This document shows positions 47,099 through 55,875 of a stretch of DNA of 64,000 nucleotides, one piece after another. Origin of the DNA: Marsupella aquatica (lineage: Eukaryota > Marchantiophyta); the NCBI GenBank assembly GCA_973895155.1, contig OZ316891.1, positions 16,554,001 through 16,618,000 of the forward strand, given 5' to 3'. Numbering within the stretch: position 1 is the stretch's first letter; every line of letters starts with the position of its first letter. The notes beneath the pieces were generated by a model. That model did not search any database and was not told where the DNA came from. It worked only from the letters and a program-made list of their open reading frames with translations. A program made the position numbers and the translations under genes.

Positions 47099-47970
47099 GG
47101 GATCCAAAAGCTTTTTCTTGAGATGGAGCTTGGGGTCAAGTCACAACCCCTTATGCCATGACAAATCCTGTTAAAGCAGGATTGCTTCCATTGAAGGTTG
47201 AGGCACTCTTCCAAACACTCAATTACATCATTCGTGTAAGAGAGTTAGAGGAAGAAAGATTTCCTTTCCATGCCTTGCGTTCATCTTCAGCTAAAGGTTG
47301 GTATGCAGATGTGTGTAGGTGGGCTCATGCCTGGGACTTTCCTGAACACGAAACACCCAACAAAGCTTAGATCTGCACTTGAACAAAGGGCTATATATGC
47401 ACAAACTCAGGCATGATCCTAGCCCACGGCTGCAATACTACATGAGGGATGTGAACCCTACGGAGAAATATGGAGAGCAAGAATACCTATCAAATACTAT
47501 CAGTACAACTCAGACATATAATTGCTTGCTATAGACTTAGTTCACAACATCTTGAAGTAGAACAAGGGAGATGGAAGGGTATTGAGAGGAAAAATAGGGT
47601 TTGCCAACTTTGTGATAGCTCTATCTAGTATAGAGAATGAATATCATGTTTTCATTGCTTGCAAGTTTTATGAGGGTGTAAGAATGGCATCTCAGATCTT
47701 GGTGAAAGATTTGTATGCATTGTTTAGTTTGCCCCCTCAACAACTTGGTAGATTTATCTTAGCAATTGATAGAGAACGGGAGAGAAGGTTTGGGACATCT
47801 CTGAGGATTCTTTAGGTCCTTAGCTGGATAGAGGATAGATTGATCCCCAATTGATCCTCTATTGAGCAATTTCTTTTAATTGCTCATATCTTTGCGTTAT
47901 ACTTTTTTGTTAGTTGTAGCTCCTTTGACTTTTATGGTCCTGGAGCTTATAATACATTACCATTATCATT
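47099..47970 (+). mobile_element. 5'-truncated LINE insertion with 31-bp target duplication
   Basis: Flanked by the same 31 bases at 47068-47098 and 47971-48001 (GAGACATTCTTCC...CTCAAAAAAG), so its borders are exact. Inside are an ORF2 remnant (47158-47400), the C-terminal EYHVFIACKFYEGVR and QQLGRFILAID, then the 3' UTR and a short CATTACCATTATCATT tail instead of poly(A). It split the methyltransferase reading of the host pseudogene. The same LINE family left 3' ends at 13.6, 15.1, 15.6 and 16.8 kb. Confidence 0.92.
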
Positions 47971-48295
47971 GAGACATTCTTCCTCCTTGTACTCAAAAAA
48001 GTCTTGCAAAGGTGTTGGAGAGACATACCCGGAAATTGAAAATGACCGCGGCCCAGAAGGAGGACTACAATGATAATGGTTCAAATGATGAGTTCACAAT
48101 CCCAGGAGATGATCAGGCAAGACCTTCTGATGAGAAGGATTTTGACCTGGAGTAAAATACTTGGCCGTTGATATCGAACTCCCATGTTTGTTGTAAGTAG
48201 TGGGTAATTCCAAAAGCATGAAGAAGCTGAAATTTTTAAATTTTTTTACGGTGTTTAGACTGCAATTTTTGCTAACTGTAACTGTAAACAGCATT

Positions 48296-48395
48296 CAAAG
48301 TTACTAAGTTACTAAGTTCCTAAGTTATGAGTAAACTCAGTTTACTAGTTTACTAGTTTACTAGTTCACTGGTTTACGAGTTAGGACTTAAGAGT
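48296..48395. repeat. 8-bp period minisatellite
   Basis: Runs of GTTACTAA and then TTTACTAG, each three to four times with variants. Simple repeat. Confidence 0.7.
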
Positions 48396-48549
48396 TTACA
48401 AGTTATGCTTTACGATTTGGCGACCCTGTGATCGTGACATCTTACAGCTAGTTCAACGGGACTCCACAACGGATGAAGAGCGCACCTTGAAAGGGAAGGA
48501 ATGCAAGACATAGGCGCTCATTACTGACTTCTCTTCCACCTTACCTCTC

Positions 48550-48880
48550 AAACTCTTGCTGAATTCAACCAGTACTTTAAGGATGTTACTTGGAGGCTTC
48601 GTCCATTCTATTCTAGGATGATGAGAACTGAAGATTTCCTATTCCATTACCCTCAAGTTTATGCTGCTACCTGCAATCACTATGATGTGATTGGAGTTTA
48701 CAGAGAGGCACTTCGTATAGATTCATGCTACTTAATGAAGAGAATGCCTTTGATGTATCCTGAGAGACAACTGAGATGCTTGCCCTATTCTCGAGGATCA
48801 CCACGTCAAGCCGAGCTCATGGAGGTTACCCAGTCAGGGACTGTTGCATTTGTGAAGCTTATCGAACCACATGACATTCA
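48550..48880 (+). pseudogene. Left fragment of an unknown gene cut by the copia element
   Basis: An open coding-like frame (YFKDVTWRLRPFYSRMMRTE, HYPQVYAATCNHYDVI, GTVAFVKLIEPHDIQ) runs directly into the copia LTR at 48881. I do not recognise the protein. A second coding-like fragment begins on the far side of the copia element (about 54986) in the same orientation, so both may be parts of one gene, although this cannot be proven here. Confidence 0.4.
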
Positions 48881-49126
48881 GGTTAGTTTTAACCCTAGAT
48901 TACATTAGGATAAGATCCGCTTAGTTTAGGCCCACTCATCTTGGCCCCCTTGGGGGGTATAGGCTGGAGGGAGAGCACTCTCTCCCTCATTCTTCACATG
49001 TACTCTCATTTGCTATGGAGCCTTCAGGAGTTTCTCCACTCGGGGTGTCTCGTCGGTGTAGCGTCTGATTGAGTGTCTCTCATGTTTCCGCATTGCTGTC
49101 TAGTCCGGAGCCGACGGTTTCTTACA
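48881..49126 (+). mobile_element. Copia LTR, plus orientation, lacking its first about 50 bp
   Basis: Matches the reverse complement of 51131-51376 with about three differences in 246 bp. It ends TTTCTTACA. The first about 50 bases of the full 295-bp LTR are missing at the junction with the gene fragment. Confidence 0.92.
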
Positions 49127-49128
49127 AG

Positions 49129-49138
49129 TGGTATCCTG
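49129..49138 (+). promoter_or_regulatory. Copia primer-binding site, partial
   Basis: TGGTATCCTG, two bases after the LTR. The first seven bases match the initiator tRNA-Met site; the rest differ from the common TGGTATCAGAGC. Confidence 0.6.
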
Positions 49139-49144
49139 TCCTGG

Positions 49145-50035
49145 TGGAGCCAACACCTGTCCACCTGGGAAGTAAGAGGATTCATGTTCAGAAAGGGTGA
49201 CGGTTTTCCAATTGTAACTTCTCTGAAGTGTTGGATGTGTCACTGTGTTTTTCTGAAGGGATTGTTGGGTGTCCAGTCCAACGATCTTCTATGCACGTCG
49301 GTCGTCGCTGCGCAACATTTTTCGGCGGAGCGGCAGGAGAAAGTACGAGAGGACTACTAGGGCGAGTGTACAAGCCCCATCATACGTACGCCTGTACATG
49401 GCGGTACGAGGCCAAAGGCACAAGCAGGTGGGCGGGGTACAACTGTACCCGAAGGTACAGTGGGGAGAGGGAGCTCCCTCCTCACGGGAGTATTTTCCTG
49501 CAGGGCCCAAGGTGTGAGCAGGTACAACTGTACCTGCAGGTACAGTACTTGAAAGTACTGCATTAAGTGGGAAGGGAAGGATTTGTGCTCCCTTCTTACG
49601 GGAGTCATTTTCTTTGGGCACAAGGCCCTATGAGCATTGAAGAGGGGGAGAGGGGGAGCGAGCACTCCTTTCCCTTGGGAGTTTTTAATTAGGCTCAAGG
49701 CCCTATGCTGCAGCTTGGAGAAGGGGTGAGATGGGAGTTTTAATGCTCCCTCCTTTCGGGAGCACTTAAGTGGTTTCAAGGGCACGAGGCCCTATAAATG
49801 TACGAGCTAGCCAGGAGGGCTCGGGTGCATTTAAGGAGGGTACGAGGAAGTATTTAAAGGGTCAATGCGCGACCCTATGCGTGGGAGGACAAGGCACGGA
49901 AAAGTTTTTTTTAAAGAATTTTTTTGAGGTCGGTAGGGACGAACGCTCGTCCCTAGTCTTCATTTTTTTTCTTTGTTCTTTTCTTTTTCTCTCCACGATT
50001 ACTCTTACTTCCCAGGTGGACAGGTGTTGGCTCCA
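49145..50035. repeat. 34-bp perfect inverted repeat around an 823-bp leader segment
   Basis: TGGAGCCAACACCTGTCCAC and the next 14 bases at 49145-49178 are the exact reverse complement of 50002-50035. They enclose most of the copia leader, including the hairpin series. The perfect match suggests a recent event, such as template switching or an inverted insertion. Confidence 0.9.
49471..49800. repeat. Series of short hairpins CTCCC-N-GGGAG, with TATA box
   Basis: Stem-loops of the type CTCCCTCC...GGGAG occur at about 49474, 49588, 49663 and 49745; three of them are followed by AAGGCCCTAT or GAGGCCCTAT, and the first by GGGCCCAAGG. Further palindromes GTACC-CGAA-GGTAC and GTACCTGCAGGTAC lie at 49447 and 49532. 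The last unit runs into CCCTATAAATG (about 49790), a good TATA box. The layout looks like a promoter/enhancer region of an LTR element. Confidence 0.65.
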
Positions 50036-50472
50036 CATTTCTTCTGCTGTAAAATTCGACTGTACTTTGATTCCCTCCAAAAGATACTTTTCCAGAGAGC
50101 TGAATTTTGGCCAAAATTTCCGAATTCGGCGGTTGTCGAGGCAGAATTTTTTCGCACTGCTTTGCAAGGGGATACTCAAGGGAGTTGAGCACGGGCCTGT
50201 GAAATCAATTTGCATTTAACTATTGCAAAAAATTTTCGGGACCTAAGATACCCGACGGGGGTCAAAACGGCCATTTTGACCCCCCTCCGGTCCGGGTTGA
50301 ATAAGTTTTCGCTGGAGAAGTTTTTTGCCAAATCATTTTCAGATCTTGGTAGTGTACCTTGTAGGCTACGCGGTAGTGCATTCCATTTCCAATTTCACCA
50401 ACTTTCATTTTTTGGTGACTTTTTGGGTGGAGGTATTTTGGTTGTGTTTCCTGTGTGTTTGTGGCAGCACAA

Positions 50473-51081
50473 ATGACTTCAAGAAAGCTTGCGGCGCCAA
50501 AGTTTGAGGTGGAGAAGTTTGACAAGAAGGTCAGCTTCAGCCTCTGGACTCGGAAGGTGACCAATGTGTTGATCCAGCAGGGTCTTGAGAAGACCCTCAC
50601 TGGAGTGAAACCCTCGAATCTAACAGATGAGGAGTGGGAGGACATGTCGGTGCAGGCGTGTAGCACAATTGAGTTGTTCTTGGCAAACAACATTCTCAAG
50701 AACGTGTTGGGGATGGATCGGAATGCCAAGAAAATTTGGGATATGCTTACTCAGCTATACCAGAGTACTTCGTTGACTACTCGCATTTATCACTTGGAGC
50801 GGCTGTTCAGGTTGAAGTTGAAGGATGGTGGCAACATGCATGATCACCTCAGTCTCTTTGATGAGATTGTGCACGAGGTGGCCACGGTGGGAGACAAGTT
50901 GACCGATGAGTATCTTGCGATGCATTTGTTGATGTCGCTTCCTCAGAGCTATTCGCCGTTGGTGACAGTCATCACACATGACAAGTCTACATTAAAGCTG
51001 GATGAGGTAAAGGCTACCATTCTTGCTGACTTTGGAGGAGTCAGTGTTCTCCTCAATGATGATGACGATCCACCAAATTGA
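50473..51081 (+). CDS. gag: Copia Gag N-terminal part
   Basis: From ATG 50473 the frame encodes a typical copia Gag: FEVEKFDKKVSFSLWTRKV, then WDMLTQLYQSTSLTTR, LERLFRLKLKDGGNMHDHL, VGDKLTDEYLAMHLLMSLPQ and VKATILADFG. It ends at TGA 51079-51081 without the zinc knuckle. The missing C-terminus (knuckle onward) lies on the opposite strand at 54.9 kb, so Gag was cut by the rearrangement. The reading is intact up to the break. A 1.3-kb leader separates it from the LTR. Confidence 0.88.
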   Translation: MTSRKLAAPKFEVEKFDKKVSFSLWTRKVTNVLIQQGLEKTLTGVKPSNLTDEEWEDMSVQACSTIELFLANNILKNVLGMDRNAKKIWDMLTQLYQSTSLTTRIYHLERLFRLKLKDGGNMHDHLSLFDEIVHEVATVGDKLTDEYLAMHLLMSLPQSYSPLVTVITHDKSTLKLDEVKATILADFGGVSVLLNDDDDPPN

Positions 51082-51130
51082 CCTATTGCAGTTGGGACAC
51101 TGCTATCTATGAAGAAGTAGTGGACCTAAC

Positions 51131-51425
51131 TGTAAGAAATCGTCGGCTCCGGACTAGACAGCAATGCGGAAACATGAGAGACACTCAATCAGACGCTACA
51201 CCGACGAGACACCCCGAGTGGAGAAACTACTGAAGGCTCCATAGCAAAAGAGAGTACATGTGAAGAATGAGGGAGAGAGTGCTCTCCCTCCAGCCTATAC
51301 CCCCCAAGGGGGCCAAGATGAGTGGGCCTAAACTAAGCGGATCTTATCCTAATGTAATCTAGGGTTAAAACTAACCCTAGTAAGGCCAAGCTAACTATGT
51401 CGGGAACTAGAGTCAATTCCTAACA
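51131..51425 (-). mobile_element. Copia 3' LTR, complete, minus orientation
   Basis: On the minus strand it starts TGTTAGGAATTG and ends TTTCTTACA, 295 bp, with TG...CA ends. A purine-rich tract precedes it on that strand. It is inverted relative to the LTR at 48881-49126. Confidence 0.93.
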
Positions 51426-51440
51426 ATCTCCACCTTGACT
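51426..51440 (-). promoter_or_regulatory. Copia polypurine tract
   Basis: On the minus strand CAAGGTGGAGAT lies immediately before the LTR's TGTTAGG, the usual place of the plus-strand primer. Confidence 0.8.
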
Positions 51441-51492
51441 CAAGTTCACACAATGAGTCAGGTGATATACAATATGTAACTAAGTAACATAT

Positions 51493-53476
51493 TTACATAG
51501 TCACTGGTTTGGCCCTAACATTAATAATATCCACACAATGACTAAAGCTACTGGTAGGTAAAACTTTGGTAAGCATGTCTGCCGCATTCTCCTCTGAAGC
51601 CACCTTCTCCAGAAACATCTGCTTCGTCTCAATCACCTCACGGATGAAGTGATAACGAATATCAATGTGCTTTGTCCTGGCATGGAACACAGGGTTCTTA
51701 GCCAGATGCAAAGCACTTTGACTGTCGCACAGCAGCACCGGTCTTTCAGGTGAAAGACCCAAATCACTCACCAATCTCCGTAGCCAGATCAGCTCCTTGG
51801 TTGCCTCACATGCAGCCATGTACTCAGCCTCAGTAGTAGACAACGCAACACAAGATTGAGTTGCCGACTTCCAGCTGATACAACCTCCACCCAGCATAAA
51901 CACATAGCCTGTAGTAGACTTTCTGTTATCCAAGTTACCAGCATAATCTGAATCTACAAAACCTTCCAACTCTAATGTAGAGTCTGCTTTACCGTCAAAT
52001 AAGATCCCACAATCTAAGGTACCTTTCAAATACCGCAAAACCCACTTCACTGCTTCCCAGTGAAGCTTACCAGGATTTGCCATAAATCTGCTCAAAACGC
52101 TAACAGCGTGGGCAATGTCAGGTCTAGTGCATGTCATTGCATACATCAAACTACCCACAACACTATCATAGGGAACATGTTTCATCGCCAGTCTATCACT
52201 CTCACTAGAAGGGCAATCATTCTTTGAGAGTTTAAAGTGGGAGGCCAATGGAGTACCAACTGGTTTTGCATTCTCCATTCCATACTTGGCAAGTACCTTC
52301 TCCAAATACTGCCTCTGAGACAACCATAATTGCCTTTTCTCCCTGTCACGATGAATCTCCATCACTAATCTTCTTGGCCTGACCCAAGTCCTTCATTGAA
52401 AACTCCTTACTCAGCATTGCTTTCAGATGGGCAACATCAGACTTATTCTCAGCCAGGATCAGCATGTCATCCACGTACAATGCCAGCACAATGTAACCAA
52501 AGCGTGAGTAATTCTCCACCTCCTTCATGTAAATACAACAATCATGTTCACTTCGTGTGAACCCCTGAGATAACATGAAGGAATCAAAATGCTTATTCCA
52601 TTGTCTGGGACTCTGCTTCAATCCGTATAACGAGCGCAAGAGCTTACACACCAAGTGTTTGGTCTTCTCATCAATAAAACTTGGAGGCTGAGTCATATAA
52701 ATCTCCACATCAAGCAATCCATGCAGGAAAGCAGTAATTACATCCATCTGATCTAACTCAAGATCATAGAATGCCACAATCGCAAGTAAAACACAGATAG
52801 TAGTGAGTTTGACAACTGGTGAGAAAATTTCCGTGTAGTCCAAGCCCTCCTTCTGGGTGTACCCTTTGGCCACAAGGCGAGCCTTGTAAGTGCCATCCTG
52901 CTTCTTCTTGTACAACCATCTACACGGAACCAGTGTTTTCCCGCGAGGCATGTCAGTTAAGCGCCAAGTTGAATTCTTCTTCAAAGAATTCATCTCCTTC
53001 AACATCGCCTCCATCCACTTATCCTTCTCTGGAGAGGCCATAGCTTCTTCATAGCTAGAGGGGTCTCCATCTTCAGTAAGCAAAATAACACCGGGATCAT
53101 CGTCATGCTCAACAACGTGAACACGAGGATCTGCAAAACCAAATCTATCAGGGGGTTGGCCAAAATTGGCCCTGGTGGAGCGCCTTGGTTGAGGAATTGC
53201 ACCTCTACCAGAGGGACCAGCAGCTTCCTCATCGCCACCAAGCTCCACCGTAGTGGGTTCCTCCACCTGTTCCTCCTGAATATCCCGGGGTCTTGACAAC
53301 CATTCTTCGTCAAAAACAACATTTCTGCTCACAACTGCCTTGCAATCGACAGGATCCCACAATTTATAGCCCTTCTGCCCAAGACTAAAGCCTAGAAAAA
53401 TACATTTCTTAGACTTGGGATCCAACTTAGACCTGTGTGTCTGCTCAATGTGAACATAGGCAGCACAACCAAAAAC
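51493..53476 (-). pseudogene. pol: Copia reverse transcriptase and RNase H
   Basis: The minus frame from 53476 continues the integrase after a stop (TGA at 53477-53479). It reads the tail of the core region (DPKSKKCIFLGFSLGQKGYK) and the RT: WLYKKKQDGTYKARLVAKGY, QMDVITAFLHGLLD, and the catalytic ALYVDDMLIL. At about 52365 a small indel shifts the frame (GQAKKI / MEIHRDREK). RNase H then follows intact to 51493 with DSDYAGNLDNRKSTTGY, LSTTEAEYMAA and the final HIDIRYHFIRE. Only the frameshift and the TGA disturb an otherwise young polyprotein. Confidence 0.92.
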
Positions 53477-54985
53477 TCAGAGTCTAGAGTAATCAGCAGG
53501 TCTCTTATACCACAACTCAAATGGAGTCTGCATCAACTTACTACTATGCGGTGACAGATTGTAGACGTATGCAGCTTGGTTGACAGCTTCAGCCCAAAAG
53601 TTGTTGGGCAACTTGGACTTACATAGCATGCTGCGTGCTTTCTCCAGTAATGTCCGATTCAACCGTTCTGCAACTCCATTCTGCTGCGGGGTCTCCGGTA
53701 CAGTGTAATGACGCTTGAGGCCAAGGTCTCGACCAAATTGATCAAACTCATTGGACTTATACTCGCCACCGTTATCGGACCGAACACACTTCAACTCCTT
53801 CACAGTTTGTAGTTCTACCATGGCTTTCCACTCCTTGAAAATCTCAAAGACTTGAGACTTCTCCTTCATGTAGTACAACCAACACATTCGAGAGTAATCA
53901 TCTACAAATGTCACAAAATATCTGGCCCCACCCAACGATGGCTCCGGCGCTGGACCCCAAACATCCGAATGTACATACTCAAGAATTTTATGAGAATGGT
54001 ATGAACTAGAACTGAAACTCACTCTCCTCTGCTTGCCGAAGATGCAATCTTCACAGAAAGAGAGTTTACCAGATTGAGCGCCTTGCAACAAATCTCTGTT
54101 TGCCAAGGCTGCCAATCCTTTTCCACTCAAGTGCCCCAACCGTGCATGCCACAAATCTATGGCTTGTGTGCGACCAGATGTTGAGGGTGCTTCAATTGAA
54201 GCAGCCGTAGATGACTCTACAGCAGATGTTGCCGCTGCATCCGAACGTTCCACCACAGAATCCACATGCTCCACTCTAGGAGCAATGACATCTCCTTCCA
54301 AGATGTACAAATTATTCTGCCGTAGCGCCTTAATCAAAGATACATCATCTTTGACGACAAAGAGCGCACCATCACGTGCAGTGAAATGAGATCCACCAGC
54401 TTCCAAAGCACCAAGAGAAATCAAATTCTTAGAGATGTCTGGTATGTGTCTGACTCCCGTCAGTGCTCGCACAACACCATCAAACATCCGGAATTTGATA
54501 GTCCCCATGCCAACAATCGCACATCGGACTCCATTTCCGATTTCCACAGTACCGGTACAAGGTTGGTAAGTGGAGAAATACGATTGCGTTGGACACACGT
54601 GATAAGAGGAACCCGAATCCAACATCCATTTATTGTCATACACAGAATTCACAGCACCAATACATAGCACTTTAGCAGCATCCTCATTATCAGCAATCAC
54701 AATACCAGCCGACGATGAGGACGCACCATTGGAAGCAGGATGCTTCTGCTTCGACAGAGAAGGACAATTCCACTTGGTGTGGCCCTTCTCATGGCAATGC
54801 CAACACTGCACTTTCTTACTACGGGACTTAGATTTAGATCTACTATGTGATTTAGATCTAGACTGATCCGTAGTACGCTCCGTCGATCTGCCTCTAACCA
54901 CTAAGGTAGCAGACTCATTGTCACGGCCAGAAAGTTGTCGCTTGCCCCATTCTGGTCTAGCCGCGAAGTCTCCACCAAAGCCGAA
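53477..54985 (-). pseudogene. pol: Copia Gag knuckle, protease and integrase
   Basis: Reads in order: an Arg/Ser-rich stretch, a perfect knuckle CWHCHEKGHTKWNC, the protease WMLDSGSSYHVCP, the integrase zinc-binding part (DLWHARLGHLSGKG, CEDCIFGKQ) and the DDE core (YVHSDVWGP, CVRSDNGGEYKS, NGVAERLNRTL). The frame ends at TGA 53477-53479 in the phrase RL-stop-VFGCAAY, where copia proteins usually have Arg, so CGA changed to TGA. Upstream (above about 54985) Gag coding stops and unrelated plus-strand coding begins. Confidence 0.92.
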
Positions 54986-55172
54986 GGTGGATGTCACACA
55001 ACGCAAGGCCGTATCGAAGAGGAAGAGGCTTGCAGAAGAGGAGCACGGGGAGGAGCAGTATTGGATTGATAGGGAGATCCATGACTATTGGACCAAGGAA
55101 CGCCTCGCCTCTTCGGATTACAATTTGGAGTTAGACACTGACTCCGATGCATACAAGGAGGCCAGCCCTTGA
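54986..55172 (+). pseudogene. Right fragment of an unknown gene next to the copia element
   Basis: A plus frame begins within the copia junction and encodes a basic then acidic C-terminus (VSKRKRLAEEEHGEEQYWID, IHDYWTKERL, LELDTDSDAYKEASP, TGA). It has the look of the charged tail of a nuclear protein. It may be the 3' end of the gene whose left part stops at 48880. Function unknown. Confidence 0.4.
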
Positions 55173-55389
55173 GCGGAGAGTCAGGTTGTGGGTTTACTGA
55201 AATTTTTGTAGTTTCAAAAGCATGACATGTACTCATGTACTTTCAATATGTATGAGAAGTAAAGTTTGTGTGTTCCTGTCTTTTCTGTGTGTTGTCCTGA
55301 ATGACATTTTGTCCACAATACGTTTATTTCTGCCCCATTTCCCTTGAATATGTCGTTTATTTGGGAGACACATATGGACCCTTCTCAGA

Positions 55390-55724
55390 CTAGCAATATC
55401 GCTAGTATAGGACTGACTATACAATTCAGATTAATCTGCTACGGGTTTATTTTAGATAATCCATTCAATAGAGGATTACTGCAACAACTTGAGTGAACAC
55501 ATTACCTCCCGAGAACACATCTTGACACTCTACAGTAAACTCTATTGCTCATATTGCATCATAAACTCCATTGCTCAGACTAGCAATCTTGCTAGAAAAA
55601 TACTGATGTCATTTTGATCATCAAACCTTCAACTACATAGATCCTTGTCCATAGGAGAACGCGGCTGGAAGTCGATGTTTCTGTCCGAATGTTGAAGACT
55701 GCCTAAGACTAGCGAGATCGCTAG
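55390..55724. repeat. Three exact CTAGC-N6-GCTAG palindromes
   Basis: At 55390-55405 (loop AATATC), 55580-55595 (AATCTT) and 55709-55724 (GAGATC), in the 3' flank of the minus-strand transposase gene. The first two also share CTCAGA on the left. The region 55173-55875 otherwise holds no gene. Confidence 0.95.
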
Positions 55725-55875
55725 CCATTAACAACAAACATAAACACCATATCATATAACATTATGGACCTCGCTAACATTATTGGGATTCACTCGGTGA
55801 AAACATATTGGTATTTGTGAAACCACTACCTCGAGTTATCCTTCCCACCATCCTATTAGCATCTCCAATAAACAA

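Larger units (their letters stand above)
45712..48155 (+). pseudogene. ParB-like/DNA methyltransferase gene, copy 1 (5'-truncated)
   Basis: Corresponds to the second half of the gene at 60.3-63.8 kb. It shares KDGSVLSGKQ, SGADDG(K/E)EPKSPDVE, IKRLKRKRN, VPKWNVW, SVCYPKTDP, RAAFAGSNRL and DIVIDWT. The methyltransferase part is broken: TAG at 46270-46272 replaces the Trp codon of the PPW motif, and the AdoMet motif I region (DWT...) is frameshifted after 47000. The splice donor that reads GTAAGT in copy 2 is TTACAAGT here (45914). At 47098 a LINE inserted. The N-terminal ParB-like half is missing. It ends with FDLE and a stop near 48155. Confidence 0.75.

Noticed and set aside
48296-48395. CRISPR-like regular repeat
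   Set aside because: The period is 8 bp with no spacers; a eukaryotic minisatellite.
49228-50219. Overlapping ORFs up to 149 codons in the copia leader, on both strands
   Set aside because: The long frames arise from hairpin repeats and the inverted repeat; none resembles a known retroelement protein such as an envelope-like ORF.
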